From Panacibacter ginsenosidivorans (lineage in GTDB: Bacteria > Bacteroidota > Bacteroidia > Chitinophagales > Chitinophagaceae), in the NCBI RefSeq assembly GCF_007971225.1, contig NZ_CP042435.1, forward strand, positions 2,793,501 through 2,857,500: a stretch of 64,000 nt of DNA, in the 5' to 3' direction. How positions within the stretch are numbered: the first letter of the stretch is position 1; the number at the start of each line of letters is the position of its first letter. Position numbers and translations under genes: made by a program. Below the pieces are notes generated by a model. The model was given only the letters and a program-made list of their open reading frames with translations. It searched no databases and was not told the origin of the DNA. Below are positions 27,588-35,858 of this stretch, in pieces.

Positions 27588-30347
27588 ATGAACCGGATGC
27601 AGCGATTTTATAAGTCTTTATTACCGCTTTTTATTTTTGGTTTATCGGGCCTTGCAGTTCATGCACAGGTTACAGACACAACAATCAATTCTTTAGATGC
27701 AGACCTGCTGAATATATTCAATCAAAAAAATCCACAAAAGTATAAGGTAGCAGAGATTAAGGTTACCGGCAATAAATACTTTGACCAGGCATTACTTACT
27801 TCTGTTGCGGGCATAAGTGTTGGTGATGAAATAACAATTCCCGGTGGCGATAATTTTTCTAAAGCGATCAACAAATTATGGGCACAGAATTATTTTAGCG
27901 ATGTGGCCATTTACATAACTAAACTGGAAGGAACCAATATTTACCTGGAAATAAATGTTACAGAAAGACCAAGGCTTTCTAACTATTTCCTAAAAAATAT
28001 CAATAAATCAGAGCAGGATGATCTAGGCCCAAAAACAGGGCTGATAAAAGGAAGAGTAGTTACGGAAAATATGAAACGTACTGCAATTGATGCCATAGAT
28101 AAATTTTATTTTGAGAAAGGATTCCGCAATGTAAAGGTGAATATCGATGCGCAGAAAGATACAGGTCTCGAAAACTCGGTTGTGCTGTATTTATACATTA
28201 ATAAAGGAAGTAAAGTAAAAATCAACCAGATCAACTTTATAGATAACAAAACAGTTAGTGAACTGAAGTTGAAGAAGCAAATGAAGGGCACTAAAGAAAT
28301 GAGCCGTTTAACCCTTTATCCTCCCAGAGATTCCGGTGGTTTAGCTAACCCTACACGTTACACTTTTAGTGATTATTTAAACGAGAAAGGTTACCTCACT
28401 TTTACAAAGACAAAACGTGTACTTGATCCGTATATACGCATTAAGATCTTTACCAATGCTAAGTTTGATGAAAAGAAATATGAGGACGACAAAGAAAAGA
28501 TCATAGATTATTATAACTCACTTGGCAACCGTGATGCCGCCATAGTTGACAGCAAAGTATATCCAAATAATAAAGGCAATATCAATATTGATATTAAGCT
28601 GGATGAAGGTCATAAATACTATTTCGGGGATATTACCTGGAAAGGCAACTCTAAATATTCTGATTCATTGCTTACAGTTTTGCTCGGTATTAAAAAAGGC
28701 GATATATACAATGCTGAATTACTCAATAAGAAACTTGGTAAAAGCATATCTCCTGAAGGTGGTGACATTAGTGGCCTTTACATGGATGATGGTTACCTTT
28801 TCTTCCAGGTAAACCCTATTGAGACTGCTGTATATAACGATACCATCGATTTTGAAATAAAGATCCAGGAAGGCCCGCAGGCAAGATGGAAAAATGTGCG
28901 CATTGCCGGTAATGACAGAACCAAAGAATATGTAATACGCCGTGAATTGAGAACCTTACCGGGTGAAAAATTTAGCCGCAGTGATGTAATCCGTTCGCAA
29001 CGTGAAATAGCCAATCTTAGTTTCTTTGACCAGGAAAAGATCAACCCTAATATTGTTCCCAATCCTGAAGATGGAACTGTGGATGTAACCTGGAATGTGG
29101 TAGAAAAATCAAGTGATCAGCTTGAATTGAGTGCTGGTTTTGGCGGTGGTATTGGTTTAACCGGCACTGTGGGTGTATCATTCAACAATTTTTCTGTAAA
29201 AAATATCTGGAATAAAAAGGCATGGGACCCATTGCCTGTTGGGGACGGACAGAAATTAAGCCTTCGTATCCAAAGTAATGGCCGTGCTTATCGCTCTTAT
29301 AATATTTCCTTTACAGAACCATGGTTGGGAGGCAAAAAAAGAAATGCATTTACCGTAAGTTTTTACGATACTAAATTTGCCAATGCATATGATTATGCTA
29401 CCGGACAATACACAAAAACTGCAGCAGATACTTCTTATTTTAAAACAACCGGTGCTTCTATTGGCTTGCAGAAACAATTGAAATGGCCCGATGATTATTT
29501 CTCTTTTGGAGCATCTATAAGCTATGCGAGGTACAAGCTTAGAAATTATGCTATTTCTCAAACACTTGCACTTCCTGATGGCACTTTATTCAGAAATGGT
29601 TACTCCAATAACCTAAGTCTCCGACTGAATCTTACAAGATACTCACTCGATCAGCAGATATTTCCACGTACGGGTTCTAACTTTAGTTTGAGTCTCGCAT
29701 TAACACCGCCTTTTTCTTTATTAAACAAAAACCTGGTGAATTCTTCTAACCCTTATAAATGGATTGAATATCACAAATGGCGTTTTACTGGTGAGTGGTA
29801 TGTACCCATCGGTAAACCAGCAGGTGAAGAGCACAACAGGCAGTTTGTATTAAAGATGGCAGCTAAATTTGGTTATATAGGCCGATATAATAATGACCTT
29901 GAAGTATCGCCTTTTGAACGATTCCAGGTGGGAGATGCGGGTTTAAGTAATACTTATGCATTACTTGGTTATGATATCATTTCACATAGGGGTTACCCGG
30001 TTTACGAAAACTCTGATCCTCGTGTAAATCCTGATCAGCAGGGCGCTTCCCAGTATTTTACGATGTTCAATAAATATACGCTGGAGCTGCGTTATCCTTT
30101 CAGCACCAGTGCCAGTAGTACTATTTATGGCTTAACATTTTTTGAAGCTGCGAACGGATGGTATTCCTTCAAAGATTACAATCCTTTCCAATTACGCCGT
30201 TCTGTGGGTGTGGGTGTTCGTTTCTTCCTGCCTATGTTTGGGTTACTTGGTTTTGATTATGGCGTAGGTTTAGACAGGTATAGGTCTGGCGGAACGCTCA
30301 AAGATGCATCACGATTTACCTTTATGCTTGGCTTTGAACCTGATTGA
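27588..30347 (+). CDS. bamA: Outer membrane protein assembly factor BamA
   Basis: The first ATG after the open frame begins is at 27588 (MNRMQRFYKS), and it leads into a signal peptide ending in AVHAQ. The 919-residue protein has an N-terminal series of POTRA domains (about residues 50-470, with the repeated pattern of a VxGN strand, for example IKVTGNKYF and VRIAGNDRT) and a C-terminal 16-strand barrel ending in RFTFMLGFEPD. BamA folds and inserts outer-membrane proteins. It is followed by two OmpH/Skp chaperone genes that would escort its substrates across the periplasm. Confidence 0.95.
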   Translation: MNRMQRFYKSLLPLFIFGLSGLAVHAQVTDTTINSLDADLLNIFNQKNPQKYKVAEIKVTGNKYFDQALLTSVAGISVGDEITIPGGDNFSKAINKLWAQNYFSDVAIYITKLEGTNIYLEINVTERPRLSNYFLKNINKSEQDDLGPKTGLIKGRVVTENMKRTAIDAIDKFYFEKGFRNVKVNIDAQKDTGLENSVVLYLYINKGSKVKINQINFIDNKTVSELKLKKQMKGTKEMSRLTLYPPRDSGGLANPTRYTFSDYLNEKGYLTFTKTKRVLDPYIRIKIFTNAKFDEKKYEDDKEKIIDYYNSLGNRDAAIVDSKVYPNNKGNINIDIKLDEGHKYYFGDITWKGNSKYSDSLLTVLLGIKKGDIYNAELLNKKLGKSISPEGGDISGLYMDDGYLFFQVNPIETAVYNDTIDFEIKIQEGPQARWKNVRIAGNDRTKEYVIRRELRTLPGEKFSRSDVIRSQREIANLSFFDQEKINPNIVPNPEDGTVDVTWNVVEKSSDQLELSAGFGGGIGLTGTVGVSFNNFSVKNIWNKKAWDPLPVGDGQKLSLRIQSNGRAYRSYNISFTEPWLGGKKRNAFTVSFYDTKFANAYDYATGQYTKTAADTSYFKTTGASIGLQKQLKWPDDYFSFGASISYARYKLRNYAISQTLALPDGTLFRNGYSNNLSLRLNLTRYSLDQQIFPRTGSNFSLSLALTPPFSLLNKNLVNSSNPYKWIEYHKWRFTGEWYVPIGKPAGEEHNRQFVLKMAAKFGYIGRYNNDLEVSPFERFQVGDAGLSNTYALLGYDIISHRGYPVYENSDPRVNPDQQGASQYFTMFNKYTLELRYPFSTSASSTIYGLTFFEAANGWYSFKDYNPFQLRRSVGVGVRFFLPMFGLLGFDYGVGLDRYRSGGTLKDASRFTFMLGFEPD

Positions 30348-30388
30348 TGCATTATCGCATAATCACTTAATTTCATAAAAACTTCTAT

Positions 30389-30901
30389 ATGAAAAAAATA
30401 TTGATCATTGCCATAGGCTTTATGCTGCTCACTGCAACTACATATGCACAACGATATGCAGTTATTGATACAAAGTATATCCTCAACAAAATGCCTGAGT
30501 ATACCGACGCAGATAAAAAATTACAGGTAGTTAGCGAACAATGGCAAAAAGAGATCGACAATAAACAAGCTGAGTTAGATAAAATGTATAAAGATTACGA
30601 TGCAGAACAATTTATGCTCAGCGACGACCTGAAAAAGAAACGCGAAGACGAATTATTTAATAAAGAAAAAGAATTACGAGACCTCCAGAAAAAACGTTTT
30701 GGTTACCAGGGCGATCTTTTTAAAGAAAGAGAGAAACTGGTAAAACCTTTACAGGACAAAGTTTACAACGCCGTGCAAAAAATTGCGGTGGCAAGGGGTT
30801 ACGATTTCATACTTGATAAAAGTGAAGGAATTACCGTTATATTTGCCGACCCAAAATTGGACAAGAGCGACGATATATTACGTGAATTGGGAATAAAATA
30901 A
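30389..30901 (+). CDS. OmpH/Skp family periplasmic chaperone (first copy)
   Basis: This 170-residue protein has a signal peptide (KKILIIAIGFMLLTATTYAQ). The mature N-terminus YAVIDTKYILNKMPEY is followed by a long charged coiled-coil (about residues 45-125) and a C-terminal beta segment (YDFILDKSEGITVIFAD), which is the Skp jellyfish architecture. It holds unfolded outer-membrane proteins for BamA, encoded 41 bp upstream. The paralogue follows 39 bp downstream. Confidence 0.9.
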   Translation: MKKILIIAIGFMLLTATTYAQRYAVIDTKYILNKMPEYTDADKKLQVVSEQWQKEIDNKQAELDKMYKDYDAEQFMLSDDLKKKREDELFNKEKELRDLQKKRFGYQGDLFKEREKLVKPLQDKVYNAVQKIAVARGYDFILDKSEGITVIFADPKLDKSDDILRELGIK

Positions 30902-30940
30902 GTCATCAAAAAATCAATTAATAAAATCAACAGCACACTC

Positions 30941-31558
30941 ATGAAAAAAGTTATCTTTTCAATGCTCGTTCTTTCTGCTGTAATGTTTGCAGGCGAAGAC
31001 GTAAAGGCACAGCAGTTTAAGGTCGCAGTATTTGATATTGATTATATGGTACAGGCTATGCCCGGCTATGCTGCCGTAGACAGTCTCTTACAGATCTATC
31101 AGCAGGATTCTCTTACTACTGAATACAATATTTACCAAAGCGAATATCAGCGGCTCGACAGCACATTCAAATCAGACTCTGCTGCAGGAAAAGCAAAGGC
31201 GATATTAGACTATACTGCAGGCAAACGCCAGGAAATGGCCATGAACCTTGTGTACTGGCAGCAGATAGCACAAAGAAAATCTGAAGCAAAAAGAGGTCAG
31301 TTAGCCCAGCCACTTTACGTACAGGTTGCCAATGCTTATCAAAAAGTATTGGAAACAAAAAAGTATGCTCTTATTCTAAAACCACAGACTTATGAGTTTG
31401 GTTTCCCTATCGACAATCTTTTTATCTCCGTTGCAAAAGAATTAAAGCTTACTTCTCTGCCACAGGAATTATTACAGGTTGGTGATGATCCCGATGCAAA
31501 AACAGCACCTGCTGGTACTAAACCACCTGCAACTGGTGCAAAACCAAAAACGAATTAA
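30941..31558 (+). CDS. OmpH/Skp family periplasmic chaperone (second copy)
   Basis: This 205-residue paralogue of the upstream gene has a signal peptide ending near VKAQ, then VAVFDIDYMVQAMPGY, a coiled-coil (about residues 50-140) and a C-terminal strand (YALILKPQTYEFG). It differs from the first copy by a proline/lysine-rich tail (about residues 180-205). The two copies may form mixed trimers. A strong terminator follows. Confidence 0.88.
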   Translation: MKKVIFSMLVLSAVMFAGEDVKAQQFKVAVFDIDYMVQAMPGYAAVDSLLQIYQQDSLTTEYNIYQSEYQRLDSTFKSDSAAGKAKAILDYTAGKRQEMAMNLVYWQQIAQRKSEAKRGQLAQPLYVQVANAYQKVLETKKYALILKPQTYEFGFPIDNLFISVAKELKLTSLPQELLQVGDDPDAKTAPAGTKPPATGAKPKTN

Positions 31559-31580
31559 GCGGCTATTTATAATAGTTATA

Positions 31581-31608
31581 AAAACCACGTCATTTGGCGT
31601 GGTTTTTT
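31581..31608 (+). terminator. Terminator after the bamA-ompH-ompH block
   Basis: A 9-bp stem (AAAACCACG / CGTGGTTTT) with an 8-base loop runs into a six-T tract, 22 bp after the second ompH stop. Confidence 0.85.
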
Positions 31609-31646
31609 ATTTTAGGTATTCAGCATCTATAAAAAGGGCGTCAACT

Positions 31647-31666
31647 GTTGCGTCGCACTCTTGTAC
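31647..31666 (+). repeat. Intergenic repeat core, subtype 1
   Basis: A perfect subtype 1 core between the terminator and murI. Unlike most plus-then-minus pairs, its facing partner (32619-32638) lies on the other side of a gene, murI. Confidence 0.9.
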
Positions 31667-31763
31667 ACCTGTATCTATTTCAACAATTTTACAAATGCAA
31701 AGAATCATCAGCTTGTAAACTTGTAAACTTAATTGCAGTAACTTCAATAAAATTCTTTTTGTT

Positions 31764-32594
31764 ATGCAGGGTAGCATAGGCGTTTTTGATTCAGGTTATG
31801 GTGGTCTTACTGTGCTAAAAGAAATAGTGGCAAAACTGCCGCAGTACGATTATATCTATCTCGGCGATAACTCCCGTGCACCTTATGGCAACCGGTCTTT
31901 TGAAACAGTTTATCATTATACACTGCAGTGTGTGGAATGGTTTTTTAAACAGGGTTGCCCACTGGTTATACTTGCCTGTAATACTGCATCAGCAAAAGCG
32001 CTGCGCACCATACAACAGAATGATCTTCCTAAAATAGCACCCGATAAAAGGGTGCTTGGTGTAATAAGGCCTACAACAGAAGTTGTGGGAGAATACAGCA
32101 AGACAAAAAAAGTAGGCGTATTAGCAACAAATGGTACGGTGCAATCCAATTCTTACGTAATAGAAATTGAAAAATTCTTTCCCGATATTAAAGTTACACA
32201 GGAAGCATGCCCTATGTGGGTTCCGCTTGTTGAGAACAATGAACATGAGGGTCACGGTGCAGATTTTTTTATTAAGAAAAATATACACCAGTTGCTAAAA
32301 AAAGAACCGTTGATCGATACCATTTTACTGGCATGCACACATTATCCTTTACTGATCAAAAAAATAATAGAATATACGCCCGTTGATATAACCATTCTTA
32401 CACAAGGAGAAATTGTTGCGAACAGTCTTGCAGATTATTTACATCGTCATCCCGAAATAGAAACACGATTAGCCAAAAATAATAACCGCGTATTTTATAC
32501 CACTGATGATACGCTGGATTTTGATAAACATGCCGCTGCATTTTATGGCGAACAGGTATCATCCAATCATGTTGATCTTAGTGAGCGTGGTTGA
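31764..32594 (+). CDS. murI: Glutamate racemase
   Basis: This 276-residue enzyme makes D-glutamate for peptidoglycan. The two catalytic cysteines are visible in LACNTASAKALR and LLACTHYPLL, and the N-terminal GVFDSGYGGLTVL carries the conserved Asp and Ser. It follows the envelope block but has its own upstream region after a terminator, so it is probably transcribed separately. Confidence 0.95.
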   Translation: MQGSIGVFDSGYGGLTVLKEIVAKLPQYDYIYLGDNSRAPYGNRSFETVYHYTLQCVEWFFKQGCPLVILACNTASAKALRTIQQNDLPKIAPDKRVLGVIRPTTEVVGEYSKTKKVGVLATNGTVQSNSYVIEIEKFFPDIKVTQEACPMWVPLVENNEHEGHGADFFIKKNIHQLLKKEPLIDTILLACTHYPLLIKKIIEYTPVDITILTQGEIVANSLADYLHRHPEIETRLAKNNNRVFYTTDDTLDFDKHAAAFYGEQVSSNHVDLSERG

Positions 32595-32618
32595 TGCCTG
32601 CTGAGTTTTATTCAGAAC

Positions 32619-32638
32619 GTACAAGTGAGTGACACAAC
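32619..32638 (-). repeat. Intergenic repeat core, subtype 2
   Basis: A perfect subtype 2 core on the minus strand, with its GTAC end only 25 bp from the murI stop. It is 117 bp before the M28 peptidase start. Confidence 0.9.
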
Positions 32639-32754
32639 AAAAGCTTAATAGCAGCAATGCAGCTAAGTGCAAAATAATTATTCCGGTTATCATAATTACA
32701 GTACATCGTTTGGTTTCGATTTCATAATTTGTATATTCATTTAAAATAATACAC

Positions 32755-34314
32755 ATGAGAAAAATAATGCTGCCTGTTGTTGCTATGCTTCTGCTGCTCT
32801 CAACAATGCTTCATGCCCAGGAAAAAGTTGATATGGGTATGATGCAAAAAATTAAAGACGAAGAAAAAAATAATTCGCAGATCACAACTATTGCACACAA
32901 CATAACTGACGTATGTGGTCCAAGACTTACCAATTCACCCGGTTACAAAAGAGCAATTGATCTTATTACAAAGACATTCAGAGATTGGGGATTAGTAAAC
33001 ACAGGGCCTGAAGCATGGGGAGAATTCGGCAGAGGATGGAGCACAGAGAAATCTTATGTAGCATTGAAGCAACCATACTATCAGCCAATGATCGCCTATC
33101 CTGTTGCGTGGACCAATGGAACAAAAAAACAAATTACAGCACCGGTAATATTGCTCGATAAATTAGACTCTGCAAACATTGATAAACTGGGTGCAGATCT
33201 GAAAGGAAAAATTGTAATGGTAAAAACAGCTAACATCAATCTTAGATCTGCAGCTAAAGCTTATTCAACACGATATGAAGATTCTGTGTTAAACAAAATG
33301 CCTGATACATATATGCTTAACAGGAAGCAGATAGATTATTTTGTTCCGCTTGTAAATAATGAATACAAAACAACTTTGTATTTGCAATCGAAAGGTGCAG
33401 CAGCATTACTAAAATCAAATTCAAGTGGCAGAGACGGTACCATTACTGTTGATGGTACATCTGCTTATGCAAAAGGTTATGATGCGCCATTGCCGGAACT
33501 TGTTATTACAAGGGAAGATTATTTAAGATTGCAACGCATGGTTACAGATAAAGAAAATGTGCAGCTTGAAATGGATGTGCAGAATAAATTTTATGATGAT
33601 GATCTGACAGGCTATAATGTTGTTGGTGAAATTGCTGGTACTGATCCAAACTTAAAGAACCAGGTTGTTATGCTTGGCGGCCATCTTGATTCATGGCACA
33701 GCGGCACAGGTGCAACAGATAATGGCGCAGGTTGCATTGTAATGATGGAAGCGATGCGTATTTTAAAAACCCTGGGTGTACAACCACGCAGAACTATCCG
33801 CATTGGTTTGTGGGGTGGTGAAGAACAAGGCTTGTATGGTTCTTTTGGTTACGTAAAAAATCATTATGGCGATCCAAAAGACATGAAGCTGAAACCTGAG
33901 CAAAAAGATGTTTCTGCTTACTTCAATCTTGATAATGGTTCCGGAAAAATACGTGGTATATTTCTGCAAAACAATGAAGCTGTTCGCGATATATTTAAAG
34001 CATGGTTAGAACCTTTCGCAGACATGGGTGCAACAGGAATTACCAGCAGCAATACGGGTTCTACAGATCATCTTTCATTTGATGCGGTTGGTATTCCTGC
34101 GTTCCAGTTTATTCAGGATCCTCTTGAATATGAAACACGCACACACCACAGCAATATGGACAATTACGATCATCTTTCTATTGATGATTTAAAACAAGCT
34201 GCTACTATTGTTGCAGCGTTTGTTTACAATGCTGCCATGCGGGATGAAATGTTGCCGCGTAAACCTTTGCCACAACCGGAAAGGTTTATTTTTGAAACCG
34301 ATACACCATTCTAA
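32755..34314 (+). CDS. Secreted M28 family zinc metallopeptidase
   Basis: This 519-residue protein has a signal peptide ending in MLHAQ. Zinc ligands of the M28 aminopeptidase fold are visible: His in GGHLDSW, bridging Asp in GATDNGAG, the Glu pair in GGEEQGLYG, Asp in FNLDNGSG and the final His in THHSNMD. An inserted PA-like region (about residues 115-260, with YDAPLPELVITREDY) lies before the catalytic part. It probably cleaves peptides in the periplasm or outside the cell. It is a single-gene unit followed by a strong terminator. Confidence 0.92.
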   Translation: MRKIMLPVVAMLLLLSTMLHAQEKVDMGMMQKIKDEEKNNSQITTIAHNITDVCGPRLTNSPGYKRAIDLITKTFRDWGLVNTGPEAWGEFGRGWSTEKSYVALKQPYYQPMIAYPVAWTNGTKKQITAPVILLDKLDSANIDKLGADLKGKIVMVKTANINLRSAAKAYSTRYEDSVLNKMPDTYMLNRKQIDYFVPLVNNEYKTTLYLQSKGAAALLKSNSSGRDGTITVDGTSAYAKGYDAPLPELVITREDYLRLQRMVTDKENVQLEMDVQNKFYDDDLTGYNVVGEIAGTDPNLKNQVVMLGGHLDSWHSGTGATDNGAGCIVMMEAMRILKTLGVQPRRTIRIGLWGGEEQGLYGSFGYVKNHYGDPKDMKLKPEQKDVSAYFNLDNGSGKIRGIFLQNNEAVRDIFKAWLEPFADMGATGITSSNTGSTDHLSFDAVGIPAFQFIQDPLEYETRTHHSNMDNYDHLSIDDLKQAATIVAAFVYNAAMRDEMLPRKPLPQPERFIFETDTPF

Positions 34315-34324
34315 AATAAATTAG

Positions 34325-34357
34325 TAAGAGGAAGAAAAAACTTCCTCTTATTTTTTT
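34325..34357 (+). terminator. Terminator after the M28 peptidase
   Basis: A perfect 10-bp stem (TAAGAGGAAG / CTTCCTCTTA) with a six-A loop is followed by seven Ts, 10 bp after the stop codon. Confidence 0.85.
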
Positions 34358-34390
34358 ATGAGCCAGGCTGCATTTCTGCTATTAAACTTT

Positions 34391-34410
34391 GTTGCGTGCA
34401 CACTTGTGCA
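34391..34410 (+). repeat. Intergenic repeat core, diverged subtype 1
   Basis: It reads GTTGCGTGCACACTTGTGCA, with one base of the core deleted after GTTGCGT. It is preceded by the conserved TGAGCCAGGCT flank starting near 34359. Confidence 0.7.
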
Positions 34411-34903
34411 GTTAAAACAATATTCAACATATAGTTGCACTAAAAGCAAAAAAGCCATAGCTTTTATAGCCATGACTTTTCCGTTCAATAATGTTCCGAA
34501 AGCAATAGAGCGTTAACGAATTCTTCATGGAATCGTCCAGGTATTAATGTTACTATACCCTTATTCCTAAAGCTCACAAGTACACTTGAAATCCGCAATT
34601 AATAACGCTTACTTGTTAAAAACTATTGCACCGAAGTCTATAAATTATTTCAACAAAACAATGTTATATTTCAAACCCTCTACGCAACAGGCAGATTAAA
34701 AAATAAAGATGTTTAAATACTTTTTATAAGATTTTCCTTTACATCATCTTCTATGCCGTTAAATCAATTTATTCGCTGCAAAAATTTCCAAACGGCTTTT
34801 GCATGGTGGCAAGGGCATTTCCGGAATGCTTCCGGCTTAATGGCATTTATTTACTTTAATACGGATTATAGTGTAAGATTCATTTGCTGATTATTATATA
34901 ACC
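34411..34903. other. Gene-free stretch between convergent units
   Basis: This 493-bp stretch lies between a plus-oriented and a minus-oriented repeat core, in the convergent gap between the M28 peptidase and the Nudix regulator. I see no supported reading frame, RNA gene or strong hairpin in it. Confidence 0.5.
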
Positions 34904-34923
34904 GCACAAGTGAGTGACACAAC
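34904..34923 (-). repeat. Intergenic repeat core, subtype 2
   Basis: A subtype 2 core with one change (GTGC end instead of GTAC) on the minus strand, 27 bp after the Nudix regulator stop. Confidence 0.85.
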
Positions 34924-34950
34924 GAAGATGCCACAAAAAACTGCAGCTGG

Positions 34951-35643
34951 CTAAATAAATTTCACGCCTTCGCTTTCTAATTTTTTGTACCGCTTTTCAT
35001 CAAATACAAAATAGTATGAACCTTTGCGCGAAGATGTTTTTTCTTTTTCATTCAACTTATGAAGAATGCCAAGCGAAAGTATTTTCCTGGTAAAATTTCT
35101 TTTATCAAGCTCATTGCCATAAATGGCTTCATACAAATTCTGCAACTGGCGCAACGTAAATTTTTCGGGCAGCAATTCAAAGCCTATAGGATGATTGGCA
35201 ACTTTTTGCTGTAATCTTTCTTTTGCCAGTAAAACCATTTTTTTATGATCGAAAATGAGGGCCGGGATCTTATCTATGGTAAACCATTTTGCATTATGTT
35301 CTTTCATTATTTCTTCACTATAGTCTGCAATCTTTATTAATGCAAAATAGGCAATGGATACAACACGACCACCAGGATCTCTGTCAACATCGCCAAAGCA
35401 GCCGATCTGCTCCATGTAAATATTATCAAGACCGGTAAGTTGTTTAAGGATACGTGCTGCAGCGGCTTCCACGCTTTCTGTTTTTTTTGCGAAGCCGCCC
35501 ATTAATGACCATTTACCTGTTTCCGGTTCAAAGCCTCTTTTAATAAAGAGTGCTTTTAACCGTTCCCCGTCAAATCCAAAAATGATACAATCTACTGCAA
35601 GCAGAAAACGGTCGTGGTCTTTATACTGTATTATACTGGGCAT
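34951..35643 (-). CDS. Nudix-like transcriptional regulator, candidate AraR
   Basis: This 230-residue protein has an N-terminal Nudix fold (about residues 8-140) and a C-terminal winged helix (about 150-225: FTLRQLQNLYEAIYG, DKRNFTRKILSLGIL). The Nudix box at residues 50-72 keeps Gly50, Glu56, Arg64 and Gly71, but the metal-binding glutamates of REUxEE are replaced by Ile65, Gln68 and Leu69. It is therefore very likely not a hydrolase. This is the architecture of NrtR-type regulators and of the Nudix-type arabinose regulator described in Bacteroides. It lies beside the transporter and araA, so it is the best candidate arabinose-responsive regulator. Confidence 0.85.
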   Translation of the reverse strand: MPSIIQYKDHDRFLLAVDCIIFGFDGERLKALFIKRGFEPETGKWSLMGGFAKKTESVEAAAARILKQLTGLDNIYMEQIGCFGDVDRDPGGRVVSIAYFALIKIADYSEEIMKEHNAKWFTIDKIPALIFDHKKMVLLAKERLQQKVANHPIGFELLPEKFTLRQLQNLYEAIYGNELDKRNFTRKILSLGILHKLNEKEKTSSRKGSYYFVFDEKRYKKLESEGVKFI

Positions 35644-35795
35644 TTTATGTGCAAACTTTGTAAGGCTTTAAATATAAAATTGTATGCAATATTAATAACT
35701 GACGGAAATCAATTTGAAAGTTTACCGGAAAATTTTAACCAGCCAATAAAAACTTGATCAGTATTTACGCCCGGTTTATCAATAACCTGTAACCT

Positions 35796-35815
35796 GTACA
35801 AGAGTGCGACGCAAC
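35796..35815 (-). repeat. Intergenic repeat core, subtype 1
   Basis: A perfect subtype 1 core on the minus strand, 43 bp after the symporter stop. Upstream flank on the sense strand contains TTACCGGCTG and TGGCATC, both shared with other copies. Confidence 0.9.
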
Positions 35816-35858
35816 AGTTGATGCCATGAAATACCACAGCCGGTAACAAAAAATGATG

